From Noviherbaspirillum saxi (lineage in GTDB: Bacteria; Pseudomonadota; Gammaproteobacteria; Burkholderiales; Burkholderiaceae_D), in contig NZ_QYUO01000002.1 in NCBI RefSeq assembly GCF_003591035.1, forward strand, positions 496,001 to 560,000: a stretch of DNA of 64,000 nucleotides. Direction: 5' to 3'. The stretch's first letter is position 1, and every line of letters starts with the position of its first letter. Below the pieces are notes generated by a model that saw only the letters and a list, made by a program, of their open reading frames with translations, did no database searches and was not told where the DNA came from. The position numbers were made by a program, and so were the translations under genes. Shown here piece after piece: positions 17,301 through 31,637 of the stretch.

Positions 17301-17636
17301 GGAAGACAGGTTCAGATGGATGTCTTCTATGCTTGCAAATACGCTCTTGCCATCCTGCGCCATCAATTTCATGCCCTGCATGGCGATGGTCCACGCAAAC
17401 GGATTCACCTTGACGGCATCAACCGTAGCAGTGCGTTGCAGTTTGTCGCTTGCCGCGTTCTCGATTTGGGATCGAATGATGTACGGAAGCACAAGAAAAC
17501 CGAATACGCTATACAGCGAAAAAACGATAATGGCAGCGGCAAGGCCCAGGCGCACGCGGCGATGCGTGGCCAGCCAGGAGAATGGTCGGAACCGGGGAAC
17601 AGGAATTTTCAGCATGATGTGCACAAGGATGTGCAA
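14340..17636 (-). CDS. DUF748 / AsmA-like envelope protein
   Basis: A 1098-residue protein. One N-terminal transmembrane helix (about residues 28-53, LGLAAAIIVFSLYSVFGFLVLPYII) is followed by a very long periplasmic region of repeated beta-rich DUF748/AsmA-like units (for example VDLRGEVSNAPLSVTGRINP). The C-terminal segment around residues 930-1000 (LSAMDFEPGRALISGSAEEKLKSLAKAL, then LDIAGRVDPDSDTPALKK) resembles an OmpA-type peptidoglycan-facing module. AsmA-superfamily proteins of this size act as bridge-like lipid carriers between inner and outer membranes; that role is inferred for DUF748. It is monocistronic, with ATG at 17636; an in-frame ATG (MLKI) at 17615 is an alternative start. 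Confidence 0.9.
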   Translation of the reverse strand: MHILVHIMLKIPVPRFRPFSWLATHRRVRLGLAAAIIVFSLYSVFGFLVLPYIIRSQIENAASDKLQRTATVDAVKVNPFAWTIAMQGMKLMAQDGKSVFASIEDIHLNLSSESLVHLAPVIETLRVSTPTVHLARTDAHRYNFDDILEALARQPASEEPARFAINNIRIERGRIEFEDRPAKAKHVVADLQLGVPFISSLPSHVQIHVEPLISATINNTPVRIEGKARPFAIPRDAVIDLRLDDLDLTRFIEYLPVKPNIKVPSARLQVNLSASFVQPEGKPAALVLNGSTVLKSLQITEPDGKPVLKLQELKVDLLDASVLGNRFDIARVALRGAQAEARRGPDGKASWQRLMPAAAASPATSTRKATSRQAGTQVSIDEVDIQDVSLRYSDAQPSRPMQAEVDKFNVSVRKVSIDTEKKLVSVAEVRSDSANVLMRLDKATKAAATTQTAQANPARTPEDKALTITTPRPEKNYAVTIGRVRIDNWSTRLEDRNHAEPAVTSVSPLALSLQGISTATDAAPAQIDVKAGVNKGGQLSASGKIGFMPFVSTLAIDLKAVDLLPVQRYVTDRINLRLTRANLTTSGKLQLSTRKDGALAGGYQGDATIANLATVDKLSGNEFLRWKSLAVGGMDVQLAPFSFKANQVALNDFFARVIIDPSGRINLQDIVRGDAEAQPSLTVSRTTKPAVSGTTAAQTADQKPKTAPPPIAIGKLTLQGGRVRFTDNFIRPNYTATLSSLGGTVTDLSSNNAAGARVDLRGEVSNAPLSVTGRINPLRGDLLLDIQANVRGMELAPLSAYSGRHIGYGIEKGKLSFEVAYKVEARQLTAHNRLILEQLTFGDKVDSPSATKLPVQFAVALLRDRNGVIDVNLPIGGSLDDPQFSIGAILVKVIGNVILKAVTQPFALLGAAFGGGEQLSAMDFEPGRALISGSAEEKLKSLAKALNERPGLKLDIAGRVDPDSDTPALKKVSVERKVRSLKARDLATRGETANPGSVVVQPGEYRDLLTRAYRDENFAKPRNVLGLPKSLSTEEMEQLMIANAEIDNDDLLALGNQRAQAAKNWLQKTGQVPAERIFIVAPKIGGERKGSRADFSLR

Positions 17637-17757
17637 TGGATTTTACCAGCGCGACGCTGCATCGCCGAATACAACCGATTTAACCGGCCAGCCGGACCGT
17701 ACTGCATGAAAACCACTCAAGCATCGAGCCGGGAAGCCGGAGTCCGGACAGGCAGAC

Positions 17758-18291
17758 TCATGGATGCCGATGCGTAAGCGCGCCAATATCTTTGAGCTTG
17801 TCGATGCTGACCGGTTTGACCCAATGCTGATCGAATCCCGCGTCGTTGGCCTTTTGTTTGTCTTCTTCATTGCCCCAGCCGGTCATGGCGACGAGCACCA
17901 TGGCTTGCTGGTCGGCGTCGCCACGCATACGGCGCGCCACTTCATAACCGTCAATGTCGGGAAGGCTGATGTCCAGCAATACTACATCAGGCTTCAGGCG
18001 CGCGCGTTCGGCCAATGCTTTCGAACCTTCATGAGCGATAAAGACTTCATGCCCGAACAGGCGCAGCAATTCTGCGGTTGATTGCGCCGCATCCTCATTA
18101 TCGTCTACCACAAGGACGCGACGTGATGCGGCTTGCAGCAAACGGGCGCCAACGGCGTCCCGGGTTGGTGAATTTGTGTCGGGTTTCCCCATAGATTCCG
18201 AGTCCTTGAGATGCAAGCCGGGTCCGCCGCTTTTGTCATGGTCGGCGGCCGGGTTTGCCAGCACGAACAGGTTGGATTTGGCTTTGAGCAT
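17758..18291 (-). CDS. Single-domain response regulator (receiver only)
   Basis: A 177-residue protein. The receiver domain spans about 57-170 with all key residues: acidic pair D63/D64 (VLVVDDNED), phospho-acceptor D107 (VVLLDISLPD), T137 (VAMTGWG) and K159 (HWVKPVS). There is no output domain. The first 55 residues are unstructured; a second in-frame ATG at 18192 may be the real start. Such stand-alone receivers usually accept phosphate from a hybrid kinase encoded elsewhere; no kinase gene is adjacent. The AMTGWG...GFDxHxxKPV pattern is typical for CheY-like domains of hybrid sensor systems. Confidence 0.9.
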   Translation of the reverse strand: MLKAKSNLFVLANPAADHDKSGGPGLHLKDSESMGKPDTNSPTRDAVGARLLQAASRRVLVVDDNEDAAQSTAELLRLFGHEVFIAHEGSKALAERARLKPDVVLLDISLPDIDGYEVARRMRGDADQQAMVLVAMTGWGNEEDKQKANDAGFDQHWVKPVSIDKLKDIGALTHRHP

Positions 18292-18710
18292 GGCGAATAA
18301 ATGGCTTCTCGTCTGTTTTACCTGATTGATTCGCTCGTGAATTGGGATTGCGCAAGCTTGTAGTGCACATGGCTCCGCAGTCAGACACTATAGAAAATCA
18401 GCTCGAAGGAACAGGACAGTATCCGATGCGCTTAGAGTCTGCAAGACGAAAAGTTTTTCCTGTATGCATTCGTTGCCGACGGCGTCGCATAAAGCGTAAC
18501 ACATGCGTAGCGTAGCGACAGAGCAGTGTTTTGTTTCAGGAGTTAACCAGCAATGGGTGTCGCAGTATCTGGCAGCACCTCACGGAGTTGGACATTATCC
18601 GCTGAAGCCGGACTTACACCGAGAGATAGCCATACGCCAGCCATGTTCGATATGAGGGCGGCGTTGCTCGCTGTAGTTCGTCTGCACTAGGCCATTCTGA
18701 AAACAGCCTG
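18292..18710. other. Intergenic region without recognisable features
   Basis: A 419-base gap between the receiver gene and the SnoaL-like gene. No convincing frame, tRNA, terminator hairpin or repeat is visible; the receiver gene's promoter should lie at its left end. Confidence 0.4.
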
Positions 18711-19160
18711 CTAATGGAAATCCAGCTCAAAATTGAAACCGCGGCTTTGGTCATGTTCAACATCGAGCTGATTTTGCTGTCCGGTGTACCCCGGCTTAAG
18801 ACCTGCCTGTGCAGAATCATAAATGATGGTCAGTCTGGTGAACTTCGAATGATCGTCGGTCAATTCAAAAACGTCGACACCATCGAATTCGACCGTCCGG
18901 CCGTTTTTCATGATCCAGGTGTAATTGAAATGCAGGGCGATCGACGGCGTGTCGGTAAGAGCCTTGAATACATGCCTAATGCGTATGATGGACCGGCGTG
19001 TATCGGCGAACAGGATGCGGTAGTACGCATCGACAGTCATCTGTCCATACAGCGGCGATCGGACGACGGTGTCCGGCGTTGCAAACAAGGATAGCACTGC
19101 AGGCAAACTGCGGGCGTTAATGGCGGCGAGGTAGCGCCGGCATAGCGTTAGGTATTCCAT
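18711..19160 (-). CDS. SnoaL-like / NTF2-fold protein
   Basis: A 149-residue protein. The sequence follows the NTF2-like cone-fold pattern: N-terminal helix (LCRRYLAAINARSLPAVLSLF), an early strand (VVRSPLYGQMTVDAYYRILF), then the strands ALHFNYTWIMKNG, VEFDGVDVFELTD and KFTRLTIIYD. Members include ketosteroid isomerase-like enzymes and polyketide cyclases, but many have no known substrate. GGGAG stands 6 bases upstream of the ATG. The gene has no operon partner, so no pathway can be inferred. Confidence 0.78.
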   Translation of the reverse strand: MEYLTLCRRYLAAINARSLPAVLSLFATPDTVVRSPLYGQMTVDAYYRILFADTRRSIIRIRHVFKALTDTPSIALHFNYTWIMKNGRTVEFDGVDVFELTDDHSKFTRLTIIYDSAQAGLKPGYTGQQNQLDVEHDQSRGFNFELDFH

Positions 19161-19402
19161 GTTGAGCTCCCTGGGGCGGGCGATTTTATTTTTAAGCGAC
19201 CAGTTCTGCGATGGCGCTTGCCCGTGTCTGCCCAGTATAGCTTTTTTGGCAAGTCTGTTTTATCCCATGGACATGAGAGACCGGCACAAAAACATGAATA
19301 CCTGGCCCCGATTTGATCCAAATCAATCGTTATTAAAAGCAATTTTTTCCATAGAGCATCACATAGTAGTATTTCAGCGAATAACTTTATTCACTGTGAG
19401 TC

Positions 19403-19648
19403 ATGCGGCCTTTTATCAAGCGCTGTCCTAGTCTGATCTGCGGGCGGCCGTTTCAAATAAACCGATTCAGCAAACGTCTTGATACGATGCAGGGCGGGGT
19501 GCTGACTTGTCCCCATTGTGGCTTTGTGATCCAGGGTGACGGCAATTCCATCTTTCTTGCCCATGCGTTATCGCTGCAGGAAGAAGCGGAATTCGAGGAG
19601 GAACAGGCGCGCATTCAACCCGACGTAGGCGATGTCAACAAGCGTTGA
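19403..19648 (+). CDS. Small putative zinc-ribbon protein
   Basis: An 81-residue protein. Two cysteine pairs (Cys8 and Cys13 in CPSLICGR; Cys35 and Cys38 in LTCPHCGF) are spaced as in a zinc ribbon, followed by an acidic helical tail (LQEEAEFEEEQARI). The ribosome-binding site is weak. No family is recognised. It is placed just before the recombinase-like gene, in a run of small unknown genes. Confidence 0.5.
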   Translation: MRPFIKRCPSLICGRPFQINRFSKRLDTMQGGVLTCPHCGFVIQGDGNSIFLAHALSLQEEAEFEEEQARIQPDVGDVNKR

Positions 19649-19727
19649 CTGCACAACTGTTGAGACCGCCGTCTTTCGTTCTTCGGACAAGACTGCATGG
19701 ACATGCGGGGTGTGGTGACGCGCGGTG

Positions 19728-20777
19728 TCATGCAACGTCTATCGGACGCGGCATGACACGGCGATAGCGTGCCATGCTGGACAGATCGAGCAAGCCGAGC
19801 CAGCGTGCCACTTCGGCTTCGGTTCTCCCTTTGGCAAGCTGGCGCAGGGCAAACGTGTGACGTAATTTAAAGACGCCACCGGAATCATTTCCCAGCCCGG
19901 CGCCTTCCAGCACTGTTTTGCAGGATTCATAGCACCCTGTGTGGGACCAGGTCTTGCCTCCCAAGGTCGATGGGAAAACCAACTCTCCCTTGATGTGATG
20001 GTTTTCGCGTACAGATAGCCATACTGCAAGCCGGCGGCCGGCCCATTCGGCGACAGGTGTTTCCCGAGCAGGCGCATTGCCGTTGCCGGGCAAGGCGAGT
20101 TTCCAGGGCAAGCCTGCCCTGCGTCCGCCCTCGATGGCAATGCCTTCAAGCGTCATCGCCCTGACGTCGCCGGGCGTAAGTCCCGCCCCAAGCATCAACC
20201 CCACCGCGGTGCGATCGCGCACTTCCTTCCAGGACATCGGTCCCTGAGGAGATTCCGCGTGCCTGATCTCGGTCAGGTAAGCGATCAGGCGCTTGGCCTG
20301 TGCGTCGGTGCAGAACTCGGGCAGTGGGTCGCGATGGCTGGCGTTGGCATACCGATACTCGCTGCGCTGAAGCAGTTCGGTTGCAGCACGATTGGGCGCG
20401 ACACCTTCGCGCTCAGCATGAAAACGTGTGATGCGGTCGATCAACGTGAGCAGCCGCCAAGCATAGCGCGGGGAAAGGTCAGAGCCCTTGATGCACACGC
20501 GTGGCTTCGCGCTGGCCCTTCCACTCTCACGCAACATCAGAAAGGTCTGTATGTCGGCAGCTTCGATGGTCGTGACGTCGAGCTTGCGCTGGGCGCAATA
20601 TGCGGCGAACGCGTGCCACATTTCCTGGTACACGATGGCCGACTCTTCCTTCAGCGGCCGTTCAGTCCGAAGCCGTGACGTTGACAGGGAGCGATAGTCT
20701 ATCCAGGAGCGAAATAGTGCGCGCAAGCGCTCTTCGAGCAGAGCATTGTCGTCGGGTGGAAAAAGAGGGAGCGTCAT
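19728..20777 (-). CDS. Tyrosine recombinase/integrase-like protein, box I arginine replaced
   Basis: A 349-residue protein with start MTLPLF at 20777; the frame is open back to 20837. The N-terminal SAM-like core-binding domain spans about 20-130 and the catalytic domain about 160-345. Box II is present (FKLRHTFALRQL, R306/H307) and the nucleophile is probably Y338 in MARYRRV. The usual box I TGLR is GAGLTPGDVRAM, so Thr201 stands where the first catalytic Arg is expected; an Arg 5 residues later might substitute. Either it uses a variant active site or it is inactive. A LysR remnant lies just upstream, and no att site or tRNA is adjacent. Confidence 0.82.
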   Translation of the reverse strand: MTLPLFPPDDNALLEERLRALFRSWIDYRSLSTSRLRTERPLKEESAIVYQEMWHAFAAYCAQRKLDVTTIEAADIQTFLMLRESGRASAKPRVCIKGSDLSPRYAWRLLTLIDRITRFHAEREGVAPNRAATELLQRSEYRYANASHRDPLPEFCTDAQAKRLIAYLTEIRHAESPQGPMSWKEVRDRTAVGLMLGAGLTPGDVRAMTLEGIAIEGGRRAGLPWKLALPGNGNAPARETPVAEWAGRRLAVWLSVRENHHIKGELVFPSTLGGKTWSHTGCYESCKTVLEGAGLGNDSGGVFKLRHTFALRQLAKGRTEAEVARWLGLLDLSSMARYRRVMPRPIDVA

Positions 20778-20859
20778 GGCTGGAGGCCCGCGTACATTCC
20801 GAATAGCCATTGTGGCGCGGAATATCGGCTTGCACAAGGTATCCGAACTAACTGCGTGC

Positions 20860-21116
20860 TGTTAGCGGTGATAGGACGTGTGGGGCGATTAAGAATTACG
20901 GCGCAAATATCCGCTGGCCAAGGGACGGTTTTTCCTATTTTCCACCAGCGGCTATACAGTGGTTCCTACGTCGGTGTCATGCGCAGAGAGCATCCGTTGG
21001 CGGCAACCGAGCTCACGCTGGACGCATACTGCGAAGCCGAGCATGTACTGATGAGTTTTTCCGGAAGGGCGCATGGCCTAGTCGATGAGGCCTTATTTAC
21101 CCAGGCGGGTCTATAG
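20860..21116 (+). pseudogene. LysR regulator remnant (effector domain only)
   Basis: From about 20947 the rightward frame reads SGSYVGVMRREHPLAATELT, then AEHVLMSFSGRAHGLVDEAL. This matches the middle of a LysR effector-binding domain (the 'y-v-cv-r-dHPLA...hvlvSfsG...vDeaL' stretch). There is no DNA-binding domain, and the frame stops at 21116 after QAGL, well before the usual end. It is a fragment left beside the recombinase-like gene. Confidence 0.7.
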
Positions 21117-21151
21117 CTCGCGTTCCTTGAACACTGACGCCATGACATGCA

Positions 21152-21514
21152 TCAGTGCCGGCGGTCGGCATCATGCTTTTCATCTCCTGCTGACTGTTGG
21201 TGTGTGTGCGCCGCATAATCCTCGTCGGTCAACGTGTACTCCTGCTCCGCTGCCGCTTGAGCGTCGTCAGGAAGCGATTCATGTTTGCGTGCACGCTCAA
21301 GCAGCACAGCAATGTTTGCCAATTTTCGTTCGACCGTACCGGTCAAATTGGCAACGGTAAGCCGGGGCGGGAGCATGAAGTCGCATTCTTTCGCCAATTG
21401 CACCAACCGGCCATGCTCGTCAAGCGGCTGATCTTGCGCACTCGACGTGCGATACAGTTCGTCCCGCAATTGTTCAAGTTTCGCGGAGATCTCTTCCAGT
21501 TTTGCTACTTGCAT
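21152..21514 (-). CDS. Hypothetical helical protein
   Basis: A 120-residue protein with a strong GAAGGAGC site 6 bases before the ATG. The N-terminal 20 residues (VAKLEEISAKLEQLRDELYR) are a heptad-like amphipathic helix, probably a coiled coil. The centre (LPPRLTVANLTGTVERKLANIAVLLERAR) is again helical, and the tail is acidic then His-rich. No known domain. It sits in the patchy accessory segment between the recombinase-like gene and glf. Confidence 0.62.
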   Translation of the reverse strand: MQVAKLEEISAKLEQLRDELYRTSSAQDQPLDEHGRLVQLAKECDFMLPPRLTVANLTGTVERKLANIAVLLERARKHESLPDDAQAAAEQEYTLTDEDYAAHTHQQSAGDEKHDADRRH

Positions 21515-21681
21515 CGATATGCTCCTTCTGCATTCAGCATGACGGTCGTCACTTCAATGAGACCGCATGAGATACCGATTGTTTCTTTTACAGGCGACTC
21601 GCAATGAGCGCGATACAAAATGTCACAGTGCAAGCAATGGGTGAGTTCTATACTGCAATTTCTGTATCGAGGGAGAACGTC

Positions 21682-21882
21682 ATGGAGAAGTGCCCGGTAA
21701 TTTCACTGAATGCACGCATGCGTCAGAAAAGCGACGTTGCACAATCGTCATCGCTCTCCGCCATCCTGGCGGACGGCATCGCGGATCTGGTGCAGTCACA
21801 AACGCACGGGCGCATATATGCATTTAAAAAACCGGAAATGCCTGAAGTGCACATTGCAGCAGCGCCGAACGAAGAGCAGTAA
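21682..21882 (+). CDS. Hypothetical small protein
   Basis: A 66-residue protein if started at MEKCPVIS, where GAGGGAG stands 6 bases upstream; the frame is open back to 21604. The sequence has a hydrophobic/helical middle (SLSAILADGIADLVQSQ) and a Pro/Glu-rich end. No family is recognised. It is divergent from the helical protein at 21514 and convergent with glf. Confidence 0.5.
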   Translation: MEKCPVISLNARMRQKSDVAQSSSLSAILADGIADLVQSQTHGRIYAFKKPEMPEVHIAAAPNEEQ

Positions 21883-21969
21883 CAGACGCCTTCAATCCGC
21901 ACTGTCGCCGGTGTATGGACGTTCGGGTACAGTGCAGGCGCATTGCATGCGCGCCCGGTCAAAAGGGTA

Positions 21970-23507
<1,538 letters not shown>

Positions 23508-23717
23508 ATGCAAATCAACCGCGCTGTCGAAGAAGTGCTCGGCGAAGCAGCAGTCGAACTGCTGAACACGCTGGTTTCGCATGTTGTGGTGGCGAATCCA
23601 GATGACAAGGCGGGACTATTCTATTTACCGGTTGAACCCGACAATTGGAATTCCACGATGATGCTGATGCGGGAAATATTTGAAGCGGAAATCTTCGTAT
23701 CAGGCCAGACTGAATAG
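23508..23717 (+). CDS. Hypothetical small protein
   Basis: A 69-residue protein. The sequence is protein-like: an amphipathic helix (INRAVEEVLGEAAVELLNTLVSH) followed by a strand/turn region (LFYLPVEPDNWNSTMMLMREIF). No known family. The ribosome-binding site is poor, so this is a tentative call. Confidence 0.42.
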   Translation: MQINRAVEEVLGEAAVELLNTLVSHVVVANPDDKAGLFYLPVEPDNWNSTMMLMREIFEAEIFVSGQTE

Positions 23718-24280
23718 CTGGGATTCCGTGTTTTTCAGGCAATCGGAGTCAAACAAGGTCAGTTGGCATACCAATTCACACCGACTTTCGCCCATGCACT
23801 GGGATGACTGCGCCTGGGTGTGAGCACAGCCAACCCGAAGAGACGTCTAATCAGCGTACATGTCGCTTGGCCCCCGAGGACGTCCGGACCGAGCCCATGC
23901 GGCCTGTTCCAGTTCATAGTCAGCAGCGCAATTGCTATCGCAAAACTTCTTCATTGGCGGCAGAACCTCGTCGCAGAACCAGCATGCTCCCTTCGCTGGC
24001 AAAGCTGGTTGTCGACGGCATGCCTCAATGGCAGCCAGGCGATCAATCTCTATCTTATCGTTTGCTACATCGGCTTCATCGCTTATGTCTTCCCCTTATA
24101 AAATAAATGCATCTAACCGAATACATCGGCTGTGATGCTAAAAATATAACGAAGGGATAGACTGCGGGAAATCGGAATTGGCTGGCTTTTATCGTAGGAA
24201 AATGCGCACTCAGACGAAAGTTTGAATTTGCGCAAGCGAATGATGCGGCTTGCCTTTTCGATTGTATGTACGCCGAGCAA
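23718..24280. other. Intergenic region, nothing assignable
   Basis: A 563-base gap before the AI-2E family gene. Several overlapping rightward frames of 67-100 codons are open between 23804 and 24135, but none has a clear ribosome-binding site or known motif. One ends in a membrane-like segment (LYLIVCYIGFIAYVFPL), which could be a decayed membrane gene or chance. Confidence 0.35.
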
Positions 24281-25351
24281 TCATGCTGCCCATTTGTCGT
24301 TCTCTACAGGCGCAGTCGGGTCGACAGCGCTGTTCTTGTTGCCGCTGCGCAGCCACCAAAACAGTACGGCCATCATGAACGGACCGACAAACAGGCCCAG
24401 CACACCCAATGTTGATACGCCACCTAGCAAACCGAACAATACGGCAAGAAACGGGAGGTCCACGCGTTGACCGATGAGTTTGGGACGTACGAATTTGTCG
24501 ACCAGAAACAGTTCGAATGCGCCCCATGAGAACAGACCCAAGGCTGCGCCCGCATTCCCTTGCCCAAGCAGAAGCAAGGAAACCGCCGTAAACGACAGCG
24601 GCGCGCCTCCAGGAATAAGCGCAAGATACCCGGTGATGACGCCAAGCAGCGCAGGGGCAGGAGCACCAGCAATCGCATACGCAATGCCAAGTACTATCCC
24701 TTCCAATATCGCTACGGAGCAAAGTCCAAGTGCCGTGCCCCTGACCGAGAGCGGGAACAGGCGACGCAGCACGGCATAGTGCTGGGGAGCGATCCTTTCG
24801 CCGGCCCGATCGACATAGCGAATAACCGCAGGCCCTTCAACATAAAGAATAAATAGGGTTAGCAGTGCCAGGAAAAGGTAAAGCGCATTCGCCAGTATGC
24901 TTGGCCCGAGCGTACTGAGCGCGCTGCTCAGATGAGGGACAAGATCGCCTGCAGTGGTTTGAATCAGCGTGTTCAGTCCTCCAGGGACGGCAAGATTTTC
25001 TTCCCACCATTTCACGGCCGGCTTGGCAACCATTGGAAGTCGGGCAAACCATTCCGGAACCGGAACCCCAGTCTGATTTAATTGCCCCACTAGCCGTTCT
25101 ACCGTTGAGAGTTCGCTGCTGAGGGTATTGAAAAGAAACACGGAAGGTGCGACAAAGCTGACGACAAGCGCCATGAGAATAAGCGCGGCGCTTGCGGTCC
25201 TCGACCATCCTCGATTCAATAGTTTTTCATGCAGGGGCCATGTAATTACTGCAAGCAAGCCTGCCCATGCGAGCGAACCAAGAAAATGTTTGAGCAGGAG
25301 GGCAAGCGCTGCTACAAAAAGAATGGGAAAAAGCAGAGAAAGATAAGACAT
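24281..25351 (-). CDS. AI-2E family transporter (PerM/YdiK-like)
   Basis: A 356-residue protein with start MSYLSLLF at 25351; the frame is open upstream to 25411. About eight transmembrane segments are visible, with a characteristic long periplasmic or cytoplasmic loop between helices 3 and 4 (residues about 75-145). The family block GVITGYLALIPGGAPLSFTAV and the last pair of helices (LLGGVSTLGVLGLFVGPFMMAVLF) match the UPF0118/AI-2E exporter family. Substrates differ between members, including autoinducer-2 export and Na+/H+ exchange; none can be assigned here. It stands alone upstream of the rRNA operon, transcribed away from it. Confidence 0.9.
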   Translation of the reverse strand: MSYLSLLFPILFVAALALLLKHFLGSLAWAGLLAVITWPLHEKLLNRGWSRTASAALILMALVVSFVAPSVFLFNTLSSELSTVERLVGQLNQTGVPVPEWFARLPMVAKPAVKWWEENLAVPGGLNTLIQTTAGDLVPHLSSALSTLGPSILANALYLFLALLTLFILYVEGPAVIRYVDRAGERIAPQHYAVLRRLFPLSVRGTALGLCSVAILEGIVLGIAYAIAGAPAPALLGVITGYLALIPGGAPLSFTAVSLLLLGQGNAGAALGLFSWGAFELFLVDKFVRPKLIGQRVDLPFLAVLFGLLGGVSTLGVLGLFVGPFMMAVLFWWLRSGNKNSAVDPTAPVENDKWAA

Positions 25352-25411
25352 TCGCCAATATTGTGAGAAACAAATACCGGAGTCAATCGATAATTGCGAA
25401 GATACCGTCAA

Positions 25412-25767
25412 TGAGGCGGTAGCTTCCTACTGCTTGAAGAGTTCGGCCTTTTTGTGCGTTTGGCTCGGCGAGCGTTAAATGGCCTGGTGACACGAACCGG
25501 CAACCGTTAGTGCGAATTCCTCCTGACCCTGTCATCCTCTACCGTCTGTTGCCTAGGCTGCCGTTCATCCAATATATTCGTCGCACGGTATCGCTCAGGC
25601 AAGGTATCTGGCGCGACTGCGCCTATGTCACATTACTCCGAAAGTGCGTCTGCACCCTGCTTTCTCAAATTAAGCAATCTGCGTTCTTATACACATCGTA
25701 ATAATTGCATCTATATTGGTCTCCACAAGCTCCTTCAGAAAACGTTGAAGATATTTGGCTCAGGCAC
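25412..25767. other. Intergenic region upstream of rrn, no gene seen
   Basis: The AI-2E gene and the rrn operon diverge here. No frame with credible support. The sequence becomes AT-richer toward the rRNA promoters. Confidence 0.4.
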
Positions 25768-25796
25768 TTGTGCACGAGCATTCGCTTTGCTATAGT
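25768..25796 (+). promoter_or_regulatory. rrn promoter 1 (sigma-70 type)
   Basis: TTGTGC (25768-25773), 17-base spacer, TATAGT (25791-25796). A near-consensus pair about 570 bases before the 16S gene and upstream of a second promoter. Confidence 0.6.
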
Positions 25797-25958
25797 TTGC
25801 CTCCCGCAAAACTGAAGCGCCGCTGCGAAGGCACGGTAAATCAGATAATGGGTGGAAATTACGCTAAGTAAGTGAAGGGATTTCCAGCAATGCTTTGCGT
25901 TGAATTTTGTAAAGATGCAGGTTCGGTTTTTATAAAAGAAACGATGAATTCAAAAGCG

Positions 25959-25987
25959 TTGCGGTTACGAAGTTGTTCTGATATAGT
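25959..25987 (+). promoter_or_regulatory. rrn promoter 2 (sigma-70 type)
   Basis: TTGCGG (25959-25964), 17-base spacer, TATAGT (25982-25987), followed by a C-rich stretch (GCTGCTCCT) typical of the discriminator/start region of rRNA promoters. It has the same -10 hexamer as promoter 1, 191 bases upstream. Confidence 0.68.
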
Positions 25988-26171
25988 GCTGCTCCTCGTA
26001 ACAACGCAACGCAGACAATTAGGTTGCGAAGCGTGTCTAAGATGTGGTTTCTTCGTACTGCCGCCAAACGGCGCAGCGTGACAGTAAAACTCTCTTGGTA
26101 ATAAATTTTGCTAATGCCTACGAACACAACGATTCGTAAGGTGTAGCGATAGCGCGTTAGCGCAGTAAAAA

Positions 26172-26184
26172 GTTCTTTAACAAC
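26172..26184 (+). promoter_or_regulatory. boxA-like antitermination site in rrn leader
   Basis: GTTCTTTAACAAC matches the boxA core (TGCTCTTTAACA) bound by NusB/NusE to protect rRNA transcripts from Rho. A second copy lies in the spacer before the 23S gene. Confidence 0.62.
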
Positions 26185-26363
26185 TAACAGCCGATAAGTG
26201 TGGGCGCTTGGTGGGGTGGGGTTGATGGTTTCGGCCATTGGCATTACACAAGTATCAAGTGCTCACGAAGAAATATAGGTAAGCATCGCAAGATGTTACT
26301 TGTCAGTATTTTGAGTGGGCGACGCCTCTTCGGAGGTTGCCAGCAATGGCACAAACAGAGATT

Positions 26364-27897
<1,534 letters not shown>

Positions 27898-28023
27898 GAG
27901 TAAAGCCATCGCGTCAAGCGTTCACACTTATCGGTATGTTGGTAGAGACAGCAAGAACAGTGTAAGTCGGCAGTCGGCACGCAATACAGTCTGCCGGGGG
28001 TTTGGCTAGGTACTGATCCGAAC

Positions 28024-28100
28024 GGGTCTGTAGCTCAGTTGGTTAGAGCACCGTGTTGATAACGCGGGGGTCGTTGGTTCGAGCCCAACCAGACCCACCA
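28024..28100 (+). tRNA. tRNA-Ile (GAT anticodon)
   Basis: A 77-base cloverleaf beginning GGGTCTGTAGCTCAGTTGG; anticodon GAT at 28058-28060, T arm GGTTCGAGCC, and encoded CCA at the end. It is in the usual 16S-23S spacer position. Confidence 0.98.
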
Positions 28101-28110
28101 TCAAAGTTTC

Positions 28111-28186
28111 GGGGGTTTAGCTCAGCTGGGAGAGCACCTGCTTTGCAAGCAGGGGGTCGTCGGTTCGATCCCGTCAACCTCCACCA
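28111..28186 (+). tRNA. tRNA-Ala (TGC anticodon)
   Basis: A 76-base cloverleaf beginning GGGGGTTTAGCTCAGCTGG; anticodon TGC at 28144-28146, T arm GGTTCGATCC, and encoded CCA. It follows tRNA-Ile after 10 bases, the standard rrn spacer pair. Confidence 0.98.
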
Positions 28187-28269
28187 CTTCTTTGAGACAT
28201 CAAACCTAAGTCGGGGCGCCGTGGGGCGCGGGCGATTTAGGTTTGATCTTTTGAGATCATTGGCTGTTT

Positions 28270-28283
28270 TTGTTCTTTAACAA
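28270..28283 (+). promoter_or_regulatory. boxA-like site in the 16S-23S spacer
   Basis: TTGTTCTTTAACAA repeats the boxA-like core found in the leader at 26172. This is the expected second antitermination site before 23S rRNA. Confidence 0.6.
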
Positions 28284-28481
28284 TCTGGAAGAAGTAGTAA
28301 AGAATTTATCAGTATGGACTGATGCGTTTGTGATGAGCGCGTTGGGAGATACTGGTGGGTTGTGATTGTATCAATCATAGGTAGGAAAGAGTTCTCGTGG
28401 TGACACGCGAGTAGTCTGGACTACGGCATATTCAAACTCATACTTTATAACGGGATTCTGGCGACAGAAGCCAACGTTATA

Positions 28482-31360
<2,879 letters not shown>

Positions 31361-31514
31361 ATAACCTTGGTAGTTATACACAAGTATGAAGCGTATGCCC
31401 GATTGGACATCACGCCCGCCAAAAGAAGCGCAGAACCCCTGCGCACTACTTCTTCCCAGATTGCGTTGTTTGACGGATTGGCAATAACGATCCTGCAAGC
31501 AACACTACCAGTTA

Positions 31515-31629
31515 TGCCTGATGACCATAGCGAGTCGGTCCCACCCCTTCCCATCCCGAACAGGACCGTGAAACGACTTCGCGCCGATGATAGTGCTGCA
31601 ACCAGTGTGAAAGTAGGTCATCGTCAGGC
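31515..31629 (+). rRNA. rrf: 5S ribosomal RNA
   Basis: About 115 bases, with complementary ends TGCCTGATGACC and GGTCATCGTCAGGC. It contains the conserved CCCACCCCTTCCCATCCCGAAC loop region. It follows the 23S gene after about 150 bases. Confidence 0.97.
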
Positions 31630-31637
31630 TCGTACCC

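Noticed and set aside
23804..24135. Three overlapping rightward frames of 67-100 codons
   Set aside because: Mutually exclusive frames without start signals or domain patterns; at most one is a decayed gene, and the evidence is too thin to say which.
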